DNA of 15,472 nucleotides from an uncultured Clostridia bacterium (GTDB lineage: Bacteria > Bacillota > Clostridia > Oscillospirales > Acutalibacteraceae), in contig CANONE010000038.1 in the NCBI GenBank assembly GCA_947567585.1, positions 1-15,472 of the forward strand. Reading direction: 5' to 3'. The notes under the pieces were generated by a model. The model saw only the letters and a program-made list of their open reading frames with translations. It ran no database searches and was not told the origin of the DNA. Position numbers and translations under genes: made by a program. The stretch's first letter is position 1, and the number at the start of each line of letters is the position of its first letter. Positions 7,236-13,631 of this stretch are shown in pieces.

Positions 7236-8525
7236 ATGCCGGCAGCAGGCAGAACGGCCAGGGGCCTTACCAGAGTACCCGGCAGGCCAAAGGAGGAAGC
7301 CCCACGGGAAGTCCCCGGAAAAGCCCCGGCGAAACGCAGGCGCCGCCGGGTGAAATACGCCCTGTTTAGCCTCGGAAACGGGCTGGATATGCCTCTATTT
7401 GTATTCATCATGGTACTTCTGGCCATAGGGCTGGTGATGCTCTTTTCGGCCAGTTATGCCACCAGCTATTACTATGAGAATAACAGCTATCATTACATTA
7501 CCCGGCAGGGGGCTTTCGCTGTCTTTGGCATTGTGGCGATGCTGCTGATCTCCACCTTCGACTACCACCGCTTCCATCAGCTGGCTTTGCCCATCGCCGG
7601 CGTGTCCGTTTTGCTGCTATTGATGGTGCTCCTGTTTGGCCGGGTGCTGAAAATCGAATCCATCGCCCCTTCCGAGGGCGTAGCCACCCGCTGGCTGCAG
7701 CTGGGGCCGCTGGGGTTTCAGCCCTCGGAGGTAGCCAAATTCGCGTTGATTGTCACTTTTGCCCACATGATCTCTCTATATACCGACAAAATGGGAACCT
7801 TTCGCTATGGCGTGCTGCCCTTTGTAGGGGTACTGGGACTTTTTGCCGCGCTGGTCTTCTTGGAAAACCACATGTCTGGCACCTTGATCATCTTGGCCCT
7901 GGGAGCCATTCTGATGTTTATCGGCGGTACAAAGCCCCGCTGGTTCATCATTGGCGGCGCCGTACTGGGGCTGCTGCTGGTAGCATATCTGACATTGGGC
8001 GGCAAGGATGAGTCTGGAGAGGGCGGGGTCTATCAGATGGACCGGATCGCCGGATGGCTGGACCCCTTCAACGACAAGTCCGGCTCGTCCAATACCTGGC
8101 AGATTATGCAGTCCCTATACGCCATTGGCTCGGGAGGGCTTTTAGGGGTGGGGCTGGGACAGTCCCGGCAAAAATACCTGTATCTTCCAAAACCCCAAAA
8201 CGATTTCATCTTTGCCATTGTCTGCGAAGAGCTGGGCATGGTGGGGGCGTTGGTGATCATGCTGCTGTTCGCCCTTTTAATCTGGCGGGGAGTCTACATC
8301 TCTCTGCATGCGAAGGACCGCTTTGGCACCATGCTGGGACTGGGCCTGACCTTCCAGGTGGGATTGCAGGCGGTGCTGAATATCTGCGTGGTTACCAATA
8401 CGATTCCTAACACGGGCATTAGCCTTCCATTTTTCAGTTCGGGAGGCACGGCTCTATTGATGCTGCTGGGGGAGATGGGAATTCTGCTGAATATATCCAG
8501 AAGCTCTAACGTGGAGAAGACATAG
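7236..8525 (+). CDS. ftsW: SEDS peptidoglycan polymerase FtsW (SpoVE-like)
   Basis: FtsW polymerises lipid II into septal glycan strands, working with the class B PBP encoded two genes upstream. The 429 residues include repeated membrane helices and SEDS signatures: LGFQPSEVAKFALI at 159-172, NTWQIMQSLYAIGSGG at 286-301, GVGLGQSRQKYLYLP at 304-318, NDFIFAIVCEELG at 322-334 and PNTGISLPFFSSGG at 391-404. Asp323 corresponds to the catalytic aspartate of the family. A roughly 40-residue N-terminal tail rich in Pro, Arg and Lys, ending in KRRRRRVK, precedes the first helix and is cytoplasmic. ATG 7236 follows GAAAGGAG. The 96-base gap before it contains a CTAAGA/TCTTAG inverted repeat (7173-7197) of unknown meaning. 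FtsW versus SpoVE cannot be decided from sequence alone; the dcw context favours FtsW. Confidence 0.95.
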   Translation: MPAAGRTARGLTRVPGRPKEEAPREVPGKAPAKRRRRRVKYALFSLGNGLDMPLFVFIMVLLAIGLVMLFSASYATSYYYENNSYHYITRQGAFAVFGIVAMLLISTFDYHRFHQLALPIAGVSVLLLLMVLLFGRVLKIESIAPSEGVATRWLQLGPLGFQPSEVAKFALIVTFAHMISLYTDKMGTFRYGVLPFVGVLGLFAALVFLENHMSGTLIILALGAILMFIGGTKPRWFIIGGAVLGLLLVAYLTLGGKDESGEGGVYQMDRIAGWLDPFNDKSGSSNTWQIMQSLYAIGSGGLLGVGLGQSRQKYLYLPKPQNDFIFAIVCEELGMVGALVIMLLFALLIWRGVYISLHAKDRFGTMLGLGLTFQVGLQAVLNICVVTNTIPNTGISLPFFSSGGTALLMLLGEMGILLNISRSSNVEKT

Positions 8526-8573
8526 GGAGCTTTTTCAGGATGTGACATATTTACAAAAGAGGGAGCAAGGAGT

Positions 8574-9701
8574 ATGAAGGTACTGTTTACCGGCGGAGGC
8601 ACTGCCGGACATATCAATCCGGCGTTGGCGGCGGCGGGTTATTTGAAGCAAAAGGAACCGGATGCGGAGATCCTCTATGTAGGCAACCGGGGCGGCATGG
8701 AGGAGCGCCTGGTGCAAAGGGCGGGCTATCCCATGGCGTTTATTACCATATCGGGCTTTCAGCGAAAGCTGACCCCCCAAAACATCATCCGGAACGTCCA
8801 AACGGTGGGCCGGGTGTTTACCGCTACGGCGGAAGCCAAAAAGATCATCCGGGATTTTGCCCCGGATGTATGCGTAGGTACCGGCGGCTATGTCAGCGGC
8901 CCTGTGATTCGGGAAGCGGCCAAGTTGGGCGTTCCCTGCGTGATCCACGAATCCAACGCTTACCCGGGGGTCACCACGAAAATGCTGGCAAAGTCCGTAA
9001 AGACGGTAATGCTGGCGGTGCCGGACGCCAAAAAGTACTTTGATTCCTCCGTCAACTGTGTCGTGACCGGCAACCCCGTGCGGGGCGAGGTGCTGGCGGC
9101 GGAGCGGGAGGCTTCCCGAAAGGCTTTGGGCCTGGACAGCCGTCCGTTGGTGTTGTCCTTTGGGGGGAGCCTGGGAGCGTCCGCCTTAAACCGGGCCGCG
9201 GCTTATATGCTGGCCCAGAGCGTCAAAGAAGGGAAGTACCAGCACATCCACGGCTATGGGGCCCATGACCCCCGGTTCCTGGCAGAAACCAAGGAGTTCG
9301 GCCTGGATATGGATGCAAACCCGCAAATCCGCCTGCTGGAGTACATCGACAACATGCCCCAATGCCTCTCCGCCGCCGATCTGGTGATTGGCAGGGCCGG
9401 CGCCATGACTTTAACAGAAATAGAGGCCAAAGCCAAGGCATCCATTTTGATCCCCTCTCCCAATGTGGCGGAAAACCACCAGTTCCACAACGCTATGGCG
9501 CTGGTGCGCCGGGGCGCCGCGGAGATCATTGAAGAAAAGGACCTGAGCGGAGAGGTTCTCTGGAAAAAGGTGGAAAAGATTCTTTCGGACCCGGACCGTC
9601 TGCGAAGCTTGGGAGAGAATGCGGGAAAGATGGAAATTATCGACGCCAATGAGCGGATATATCGGGAGATGAAAAAGGCGGCGGGAGGAGGAAAGGCATG
9701 A
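8574..9701 (+). CDS. murG: UDP-GlcNAc:lipid I GlcNAc transferase MurG
   Basis: MurG adds GlcNAc to lipid I to make lipid II on the inner leaflet. The 375-residue GT-B enzyme has the N-terminal glycine loop GGGTAGHINP (7-16), a second loop GTGGYVSGP, and in the C-terminal half SFGGSLGAS, the sugar-nucleotide-binding GRAGAMTLTE and an NHQFHNA motif. The length is typical for Firmicutes and nothing is missing. ATG 8574 is preceded by GCAAGGAG. It starts 48 bases after ftsW, and its stop overlaps the next start as ATGA, so the GNAT gene behind it is translationally coupled. Confidence 0.98.
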   Translation: MKVLFTGGGTAGHINPALAAAGYLKQKEPDAEILYVGNRGGMEERLVQRAGYPMAFITISGFQRKLTPQNIIRNVQTVGRVFTATAEAKKIIRDFAPDVCVGTGGYVSGPVIREAAKLGVPCVIHESNAYPGVTTKMLAKSVKTVMLAVPDAKKYFDSSVNCVVTGNPVRGEVLAAEREASRKALGLDSRPLVLSFGGSLGASALNRAAAYMLAQSVKEGKYQHIHGYGAHDPRFLAETKEFGLDMDANPQIRLLEYIDNMPQCLSAADLVIGRAGAMTLTEIEAKAKASILIPSPNVAENHQFHNAMALVRRGAAEIIEEKDLSGEVLWKKVEKILSDPDRLRSLGENAGKMEIIDANERIYREMKKAAGGGKA

Positions 9702-10150
9702 GCATAAAAATCGTTGCCCTGCGGCAGGAGCCTGGGCTGCTTGAGACAATGGCCAGGTGGTTCCCCCACGCCTTCGGGGTGCCGGAGGAGGCTTATCGGG
9801 AGAGCATGGCCCAGTGTCTGGCCGGAGCCGGACCGGTGCCCCAGTGGTATGGGGCATTGGAGGGAGAGCGCATGGTGGGCGGGCTGGGCGTGATTGAGAA
9901 CGACTTTCACGACCGGCCTGACCTGCGGCCCAACGTGTGCGCGGTGTATGTGGACGAGCCCTGGCGAAGGCAGGGCATTGCCGGGGTGATGTTGGATTTT
10001 GCCTGTAAGGACATGGCGGGCTTAGGAACCGGCACGCTGTATCTGGTGACAGACCATACCTCCTTTTATGAGCGGTATGGCTGGGAGTTTCTGTGTATGG
10101 TAGGCGGGGAAGGCGGCCCCACGCGCATGTACCGGCACAAGGAAGGGTGA
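9698..10150 (+). CDS. GNAT family N-acetyltransferase
   Basis: The 150-residue protein has a complete GNAT fold pattern. The acetyl-CoA pyrophosphate loop is RRQGIAG at 90-96, after the beta-4 strand NVCAVYVDEPW (79-89), and FYERYGWEF (123-131) marks the C-terminal strand with the general-acid Tyr position. WFPHAFGVPEEAYRESM and GGLGVIENDFHDRP are features I associate with a GNAT subfamily common in gut Firmicutes, whose substrate I do not know. It overlaps murG by four bases (ATGA) and has GGAGGAAAGG inside the end of murG, so it is co-translated with a lipid II gene. That suggests, but does not show, a wall-related role. It could equally be a passenger with a small-molecule or antibiotic substrate. 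Confidence 0.85.
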   Translation: MSIKIVALRQEPGLLETMARWFPHAFGVPEEAYRESMAQCLAGAGPVPQWYGALEGERMVGGLGVIENDFHDRPDLRPNVCAVYVDEPWRRQGIAGVMLDFACKDMAGLGTGTLYLVTDHTSFYERYGWEFLCMVGGEGGPTRMYRHKEG

Positions 10151-10175
10151 TTGTATGGTTATTGTTGTAAACGGG

Positions 10176-10215
10176 CCTCCGTTATTTTTTCTCCCATGAG
10201 AAAAAATAACGGAGG
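10176..10215 (+). promoter_or_regulatory. Perfect 18-bp hairpin hiding the ribosome binding site of the second GNAT gene
   Basis: The left arm 10176-10193 is the exact reverse complement of the right arm 10198-10215, with a four-base CCAT loop. The last five bases of the right arm, GGAGG, are the Shine-Dalgarno sequence of the gene starting at 10225. In mRNA the site would be fully paired. The order of T-rich and A-rich halves is inside out for an intrinsic terminator, since no U-run follows the stem. A translational switch (thermosensor-like, or opened by a trailing ribosome or an RNase) is a reasonable inference; an RNase III site is another. Confidence 0.75.
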
Positions 10216-10224
10216 GAAGCAAAA

Positions 10225-10668
10225 ATGGAAGTAAAAAAATGTGATTTAAAGGATTTGGATCAGCTGGCTTTATGGACCATGCAGGCCAATGTGGATATGC
10301 GCCAGGGCAGCTGGTGGGGGGATGTGAAGGAATCCCCGGAGCTGCTGGCTGAGGAGAGGAAGACGGTAGAGTGGTATCTCACCGGCGGAAAGCACGATGT
10401 GTACAAATTTTTGGTGGATGGCGTCATGGTGGGCCATGTGGCGGTGGCGCGTGAACGGCAGTTCCCCGGAGTGATGATAGAGAACTTCTCCATCCGCCGG
10501 GAATACCGCCGCCAGGGCTACGGTGCCCAAGCCCTGCGCGCGCTGCTGGAATATCTGGGGGAAACCGCCCTGGACCTGGATGTATTCTGCTGGAACCACC
10601 GGGCCATAAGCTTTTATAAGAGCTTTGGCTTTAAGGAAATATCCCTGCATATGAACTACGGGACATAG
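10225..10668 (+). CDS. GNAT family N-acetyltransferase
   Basis: The 147-residue protein has a typical GNAT core: beta-4 strand PGVMIENFSI (81-90), acetyl-CoA loop RRQGYGA (95-101), and the NHRAISFYKSFGFKE segment (124-138) characteristic of the RimI-like superfamily. The N-terminal third, with SWWGD at 29-33, does not point to a substrate I know. It is not closely similar to the preceding GNAT, so the pair is not a recent tandem duplication. ATG 10225 uses the GGAGG at 10211-10215, which lies inside an 18-bp hairpin, so translation is likely to be conditional. It lies between murG and murA on the same strand, separated from murA by 61 bases. Confidence 0.85.
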   Translation: MEVKKCDLKDLDQLALWTMQANVDMRQGSWWGDVKESPELLAEERKTVEWYLTGGKHDVYKFLVDGVMVGHVAVARERQFPGVMIENFSIRREYRRQGYGAQALRALLEYLGETALDLDVFCWNHRAISFYKSFGFKEISLHMNYGT

Positions 10669-10685
10669 GTCGCACACAATTTGGG

Positions 10686-10729
10686 ACGCCTCATAAAATG
10701 GGTTAGCTAACATAAACGAGGTGTTCTCT
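10686..10729 (+). promoter_or_regulatory. Possible leader hairpin over the murA ribosome binding site, with internal palindrome
   Basis: ACGCCTC (10686-10692) can pair with GAGGTGT (10718-10724), seven pairs including one G-U, covering the GAGG Shine-Dalgarno of murA. The 25-base loop contains the perfect palindrome GTTAGCTAAC (10702-10711), which could fold as a short inner hairpin or bind a dimeric regulator as DNA. The stem is modest and may be chance. Confidence 0.35.
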
Positions 10730-11974
10730 ATGATCATCATTGACGGCCCTGCGGAGCTTGGCGGGGAGTTGACAGTCCAAGGAGCGAAAAATAGTACATT
10801 ACCCCTTTTGGCAGCAGCGCTTTTGTGCAAAGGACAGACCGTGCTGCACAATTGTCCGGATTTGTCCGATGTGGACACGGCCATGGAAATTCTGGAGCAT
10901 GTGGGCTGCCGCTGCAAAAGGGAAGGCCATGACCTAGTGATTGACAACGCCGTCTCCTGCTGTGAGATTCCGGAAGAGCTTATGCGGAGCATGCGGTCTT
11001 CCATTGTGTTTCTGGGCGCCATGGTGGCCCGGTGCGGCGAGGTCAGGCTCTGCTTTCCCGGCGGCTGCGAGCTGGGGCCCAGGCCCATTGACCTGCATCT
11101 GGCCTCGCTGCGGCGGTTGGGGGTCGAAATCGACGAAAGCGGCGGGTGGCTTTGCTGCCGGGCCCCCCGGGGGATCGAAGGCGCTTATGTGTCCCTGGCC
11201 TTTCCCAGCGTGGGCGCTACAGAGAACCTGATTCTGGCGGCAGTCTGTGGGAAGGGCACGACGATTATTGCAAACGCCGCCCGGGAGCCGGAAATTTGCG
11301 ACCTTTGCGAATATCTCAACCGCTGCGGCGGCCGGGTATATGGGGCGGGGGAGAGCTGCGTGATCATCGACGGGGTCAAGGAGCTGTACGGATGCGAACA
11401 CAGAGTCATGCCGGACCGTATTGCGGCGGTGACCTATATGGCCGCCGCTGCGGTTACAGGCGGAAACATCACTCTGAAGGACGTGGATAATACCCACATA
11501 TTGCCAATGCTGGCTCCCTTTGAAGAGTCCGGCTGTGAAGTGCGGCAGCTGGGCGGATGCCTGAATATCATGGCTCCCCGGCGGCTGGGCCCGGTAAAAC
11601 ATATACGCACAATGCCTTATCCGGGCTTTCCTACAGACGCCCAGCCGGCCGTTATGGCCATGGCGGCCGTAGGCAGAGGCACCAGCGTATTTGTGGAAAA
11701 CATATTTGAAAACCGCTACCGTCATGCCGAAGGGCTGGGACGCATGGGAGCCAAAATAAAAATTGAAGGCAAGGTGGCGGTGGTGGAAGGCGTAGAGCGG
11801 CTTGGGGGCGCGGCGGTGGACGCGGCGGATCTGCGGGGCGGAGCGGCTCTGGTGGTGGCGGGGCTGGCGGCCCATGGGCGCACTCAGGTGACCGGCGGGC
11901 ACTTTATCCGCCGGGGATATGAGGATATCACCGGAAGATTTGCGGATTTAGGAGCGAGAATCAGAGAGGAATAA
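10730..11974 (+). CDS. murA: UDP-N-acetylglucosamine 1-carboxyvinyltransferase MurA
   Basis: MurA transfers enolpyruvate from PEP to UDP-GlcNAc, the committed step of peptidoglycan synthesis, in the cytoplasm. From ATG 10730 it is 414 residues. Lys20-Asn21 matches the conserved KN pair, and the flexible active-site loop RLCFPGGCELGPRPIDLH contains Cys113, equivalent to E. coli Cys115 and the fosfomycin target. PGFPTDAQ (298-305) carries the catalytic Asp303. The two-fold inside-out barrel pattern is intact. A GTG at 10721 would add three residues but overlaps the GAGG ribosome binding site, so ATG is preferred. The protein has about 19 cysteines, unusually many for MurA. Firmicutes often have two murA copies; whether this is murAA or murAB cannot be told here. 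It replaces the murC/murB usually found after murG. Confidence 0.96.
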   Translation: MIIIDGPAELGGELTVQGAKNSTLPLLAAALLCKGQTVLHNCPDLSDVDTAMEILEHVGCRCKREGHDLVIDNAVSCCEIPEELMRSMRSSIVFLGAMVARCGEVRLCFPGGCELGPRPIDLHLASLRRLGVEIDESGGWLCCRAPRGIEGAYVSLAFPSVGATENLILAAVCGKGTTIIANAAREPEICDLCEYLNRCGGRVYGAGESCVIIDGVKELYGCEHRVMPDRIAAVTYMAAAAVTGGNITLKDVDNTHILPMLAPFEESGCEVRQLGGCLNIMAPRRLGPVKHIRTMPYPGFPTDAQPAVMAMAAVGRGTSVFVENIFENRYRHAEGLGRMGAKIKIEGKVAVVEGVERLGGAAVDAADLRGGAALVVAGLAAHGRTQVTGGHFIRRGYEDITGRFADLGARIREE

Positions 11975-11996
11975 AAAAGCGGAGAGGAGGGGCGCG

Positions 11997-13412
11997 ATGA
12001 GCAGGAAGGATACTTCCCGGCGGGACATGTGGGAGAAGGAAGACTTTGAGGACATTCGGTCGCATTCCGCAGGAGACCCCCCGCAGTTTGACTGGTTTGC
12101 CAACCGGGAGCGCGCCCCCGCCAGCGCCCGTCCTTCCGCCAGCCGGGAGAGGTCCCAAAGGCAAAAAAATACCGGGAGGGAGCGCCGGAGCGCCAGCCCC
12201 AGGCAAGAAGAGCGGGGAGGGCGGCCGGCGAAAGGCAGGCCCGCTGGCAGTACCGCCTCTTCTAAGGCTTTCAGGGGGAGGAAGGCGGGAGCCCCGCCTG
12301 GAACACGAGGGGCTTCCCCCAGAGGGAGGCCGGAACCCCAGCCCCGAAAGCGCCGCAAACCGATGAGCCTGGGTATGCGCAGGAGCCTGATGATACTGGG
12401 CGTGCTGGCCATGCTGGGGGGAACAGCCTTTTTGGCTGAATCGCTTTTACTGCGGGTGACCGAGGTCCAGGTTACCGGGGATCTGATCTATGCGGAAGCG
12501 GATATAAAAAGCGTTTGCGGGTTCAGTACAGGGGACAATCTGCTTCTGATCCCGGCAAAGGACCGGGAAGAAAAGCTGGAAACGCAGATGCCCTACATTG
12601 CCAAGGCAAAGATCAGCCGGCACATTCCCGGTACGGTGGTAATTGAGATTACCGCGGCCCAGCCTGTGTGTAGCATGCAGTCTGCCGGAAGCTGGCTCTT
12701 AATGAGCGGCTCAGGGAAGGTGCTGGAGGCCCTACCCGCTCCTAAGGAGGGAATTCTCCAGGTAACGGGCCTTTCGCCGGTAAACACCCAGCCCGGGCAG
12801 ATCGTTGTGCTGGAAGACAAGGACGCTATGCAGGCGTTTACAGAGATTTTGGAGAAAATCGCCGAGCTGGACGCGGCGGGGCTTTTTACCCGGCTGGTAA
12901 TGACAGACTTAAGCGATATCCGGCTGTGGTATCAAGACCGGGTAGAGTGCCGGCTGGGGGATGCCGCACAGCTGGATTACAAGCTACAGACCGCCTATGA
13001 CCTGCTACAGGAGGAACCGCCTAAGGGTATTGGTCAAAACCAGACCGGCACTTTGAATCTAACGGAAGTGCCCGCCACCCGAAAATCCTATTTTACAGAA
13101 GAGGCTGTGACGCCGCCTGGCGGCGTTACCGTTACGCCCGCGCCCGCCACGCCGGTACCGGCCGCGCAGACTCCGCAGCCTTCTCCCAGTCCAACGCCAG
13201 AACCGGAAACGGAAGAGGGTGGAGAAAGCCCGGAGGAAGATGAAGATTGGACAGAGCCGGAAGAGGGGCAAGAAGAGGAAGATTGGGACGGCGGTTGGGA
13301 GGAGCCCGATGAAGACTGGACCGGTCCTGAAGAATGGGAAGACGGCGGAGAAACCGGGGGAGATGAAGGATACTGGGAAGACACTGAAGAGGATGCGCTG
13401 GAGGGCGAGTGA
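11997..13412 (+). CDS. ftsQ: FtsQ/DivIB cell division protein with basic N-terminal and acidic C-terminal tails
   Basis: FtsQ/DivIB is a bitopic membrane protein that, with FtsL and DivIC, links early ring assembly to activation of FtsW-PBP. The 471 residues comprise a cytoplasmic tail of about 125 residues rich in Arg, Pro, Ser and Gly, a membrane helix at about 128-150, a POTRA domain at about 153-220 (beginning RVTEVQVTGDLIYAEADI), and a beta domain to about 335. A 100-residue tail follows: Pro/Thr-rich (371-402), then extremely acidic and Trp-rich (403-471), with DEDWT-x-PEE twice (415-423 and 438-446). It would lie outside the membrane. Family members usually have 250-330 residues, so both tails are additions. 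ATG 11997 follows GGAGAGGAGG. It starts 22 bases after murA. The core assignment is firm; the tails have no known function. Confidence 0.92.
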   Translation: MSRKDTSRRDMWEKEDFEDIRSHSAGDPPQFDWFANRERAPASARPSASRERSQRQKNTGRERRSASPRQEERGGRPAKGRPAGSTASSKAFRGRKAGAPPGTRGASPRGRPEPQPRKRRKPMSLGMRRSLMILGVLAMLGGTAFLAESLLLRVTEVQVTGDLIYAEADIKSVCGFSTGDNLLLIPAKDREEKLETQMPYIAKAKISRHIPGTVVIEITAAQPVCSMQSAGSWLLMSGSGKVLEALPAPKEGILQVTGLSPVNTQPGQIVVLEDKDAMQAFTEILEKIAELDAAGLFTRLVMTDLSDIRLWYQDRVECRLGDAAQLDYKLQTAYDLLQEEPPKGIGQNQTGTLNLTEVPATRKSYFTEEAVTPPGGVTVTPAPATPVPAAQTPQPSPSPTPEPETEEGGESPEEDEDWTEPEEGQEEEDWDGGWEEPDEDWTGPEEWEDGGETGGDEGYWEDTEEDALEGE

Positions 13413-13480
13413 GTAAAAAGCTCTTATCAAGCCTGCCCTACATATTGTACTGCGGCGGGAACAAGCGCGTATTTTACACG

Positions 13481-13519
13481 GAAAAAAGTGGAAAATCAGA
13501 ATTTTGCGGCCACTTTTTG
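13481..13519. terminator. Probable bidirectional terminator between ftsQ and ftsZ
   Basis: AAAAAGTGG (13483-13491) is the exact reverse complement of CCACTTTTT (13510-13518), giving nine pairs. Inside it AAAAT/ATTTT around CAGA forms a second stem. The A-run before and T-run after make it suitable on either strand. The GC part of the stem is only four pairs and the interior is bulged, so strength is uncertain. It would end the mraZ-to-ftsQ transcript. Confidence 0.55.
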
Positions 13520-13529
13520 AAGAAATTCC

Positions 13530-13565
13530 TTGAAATTTCTCTTGAAAAGTGATAGATTATACAAT
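13530..13565 (+). promoter_or_regulatory. Candidate ftsZ promoter with extended -10
   Basis: TTGAAA (13530-13535) lies 17 bases before TAGATT (13553-13558), and TG at 13550-13551 makes an extended -10. TTATACAAT directly follows (13557-13565) and could be an alternative -10. TTGAA also recurs at 13517, 13530 and 13542, about one helical turn apart, so the exact -35 is not certain. The stretch is AT-rich against GC-rich surroundings and follows a terminator-like hairpin, supporting a separate ftsZ transcript. Confidence 0.5.
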
Positions 13566-13631
13566 GTGGTATTTTGGTTGACGTAATATGGAACCAGCAG
13601 CCAGGAAGCAAGCCAAGGAGGAGCGACAAAA

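Noticed and set aside
10176..10215. The hairpin before the second GNAT gene as an intrinsic terminator
   Set aside because: The T-rich part is inside the left arm and the right arm is A-rich, so no U-run follows the stem in either orientation.
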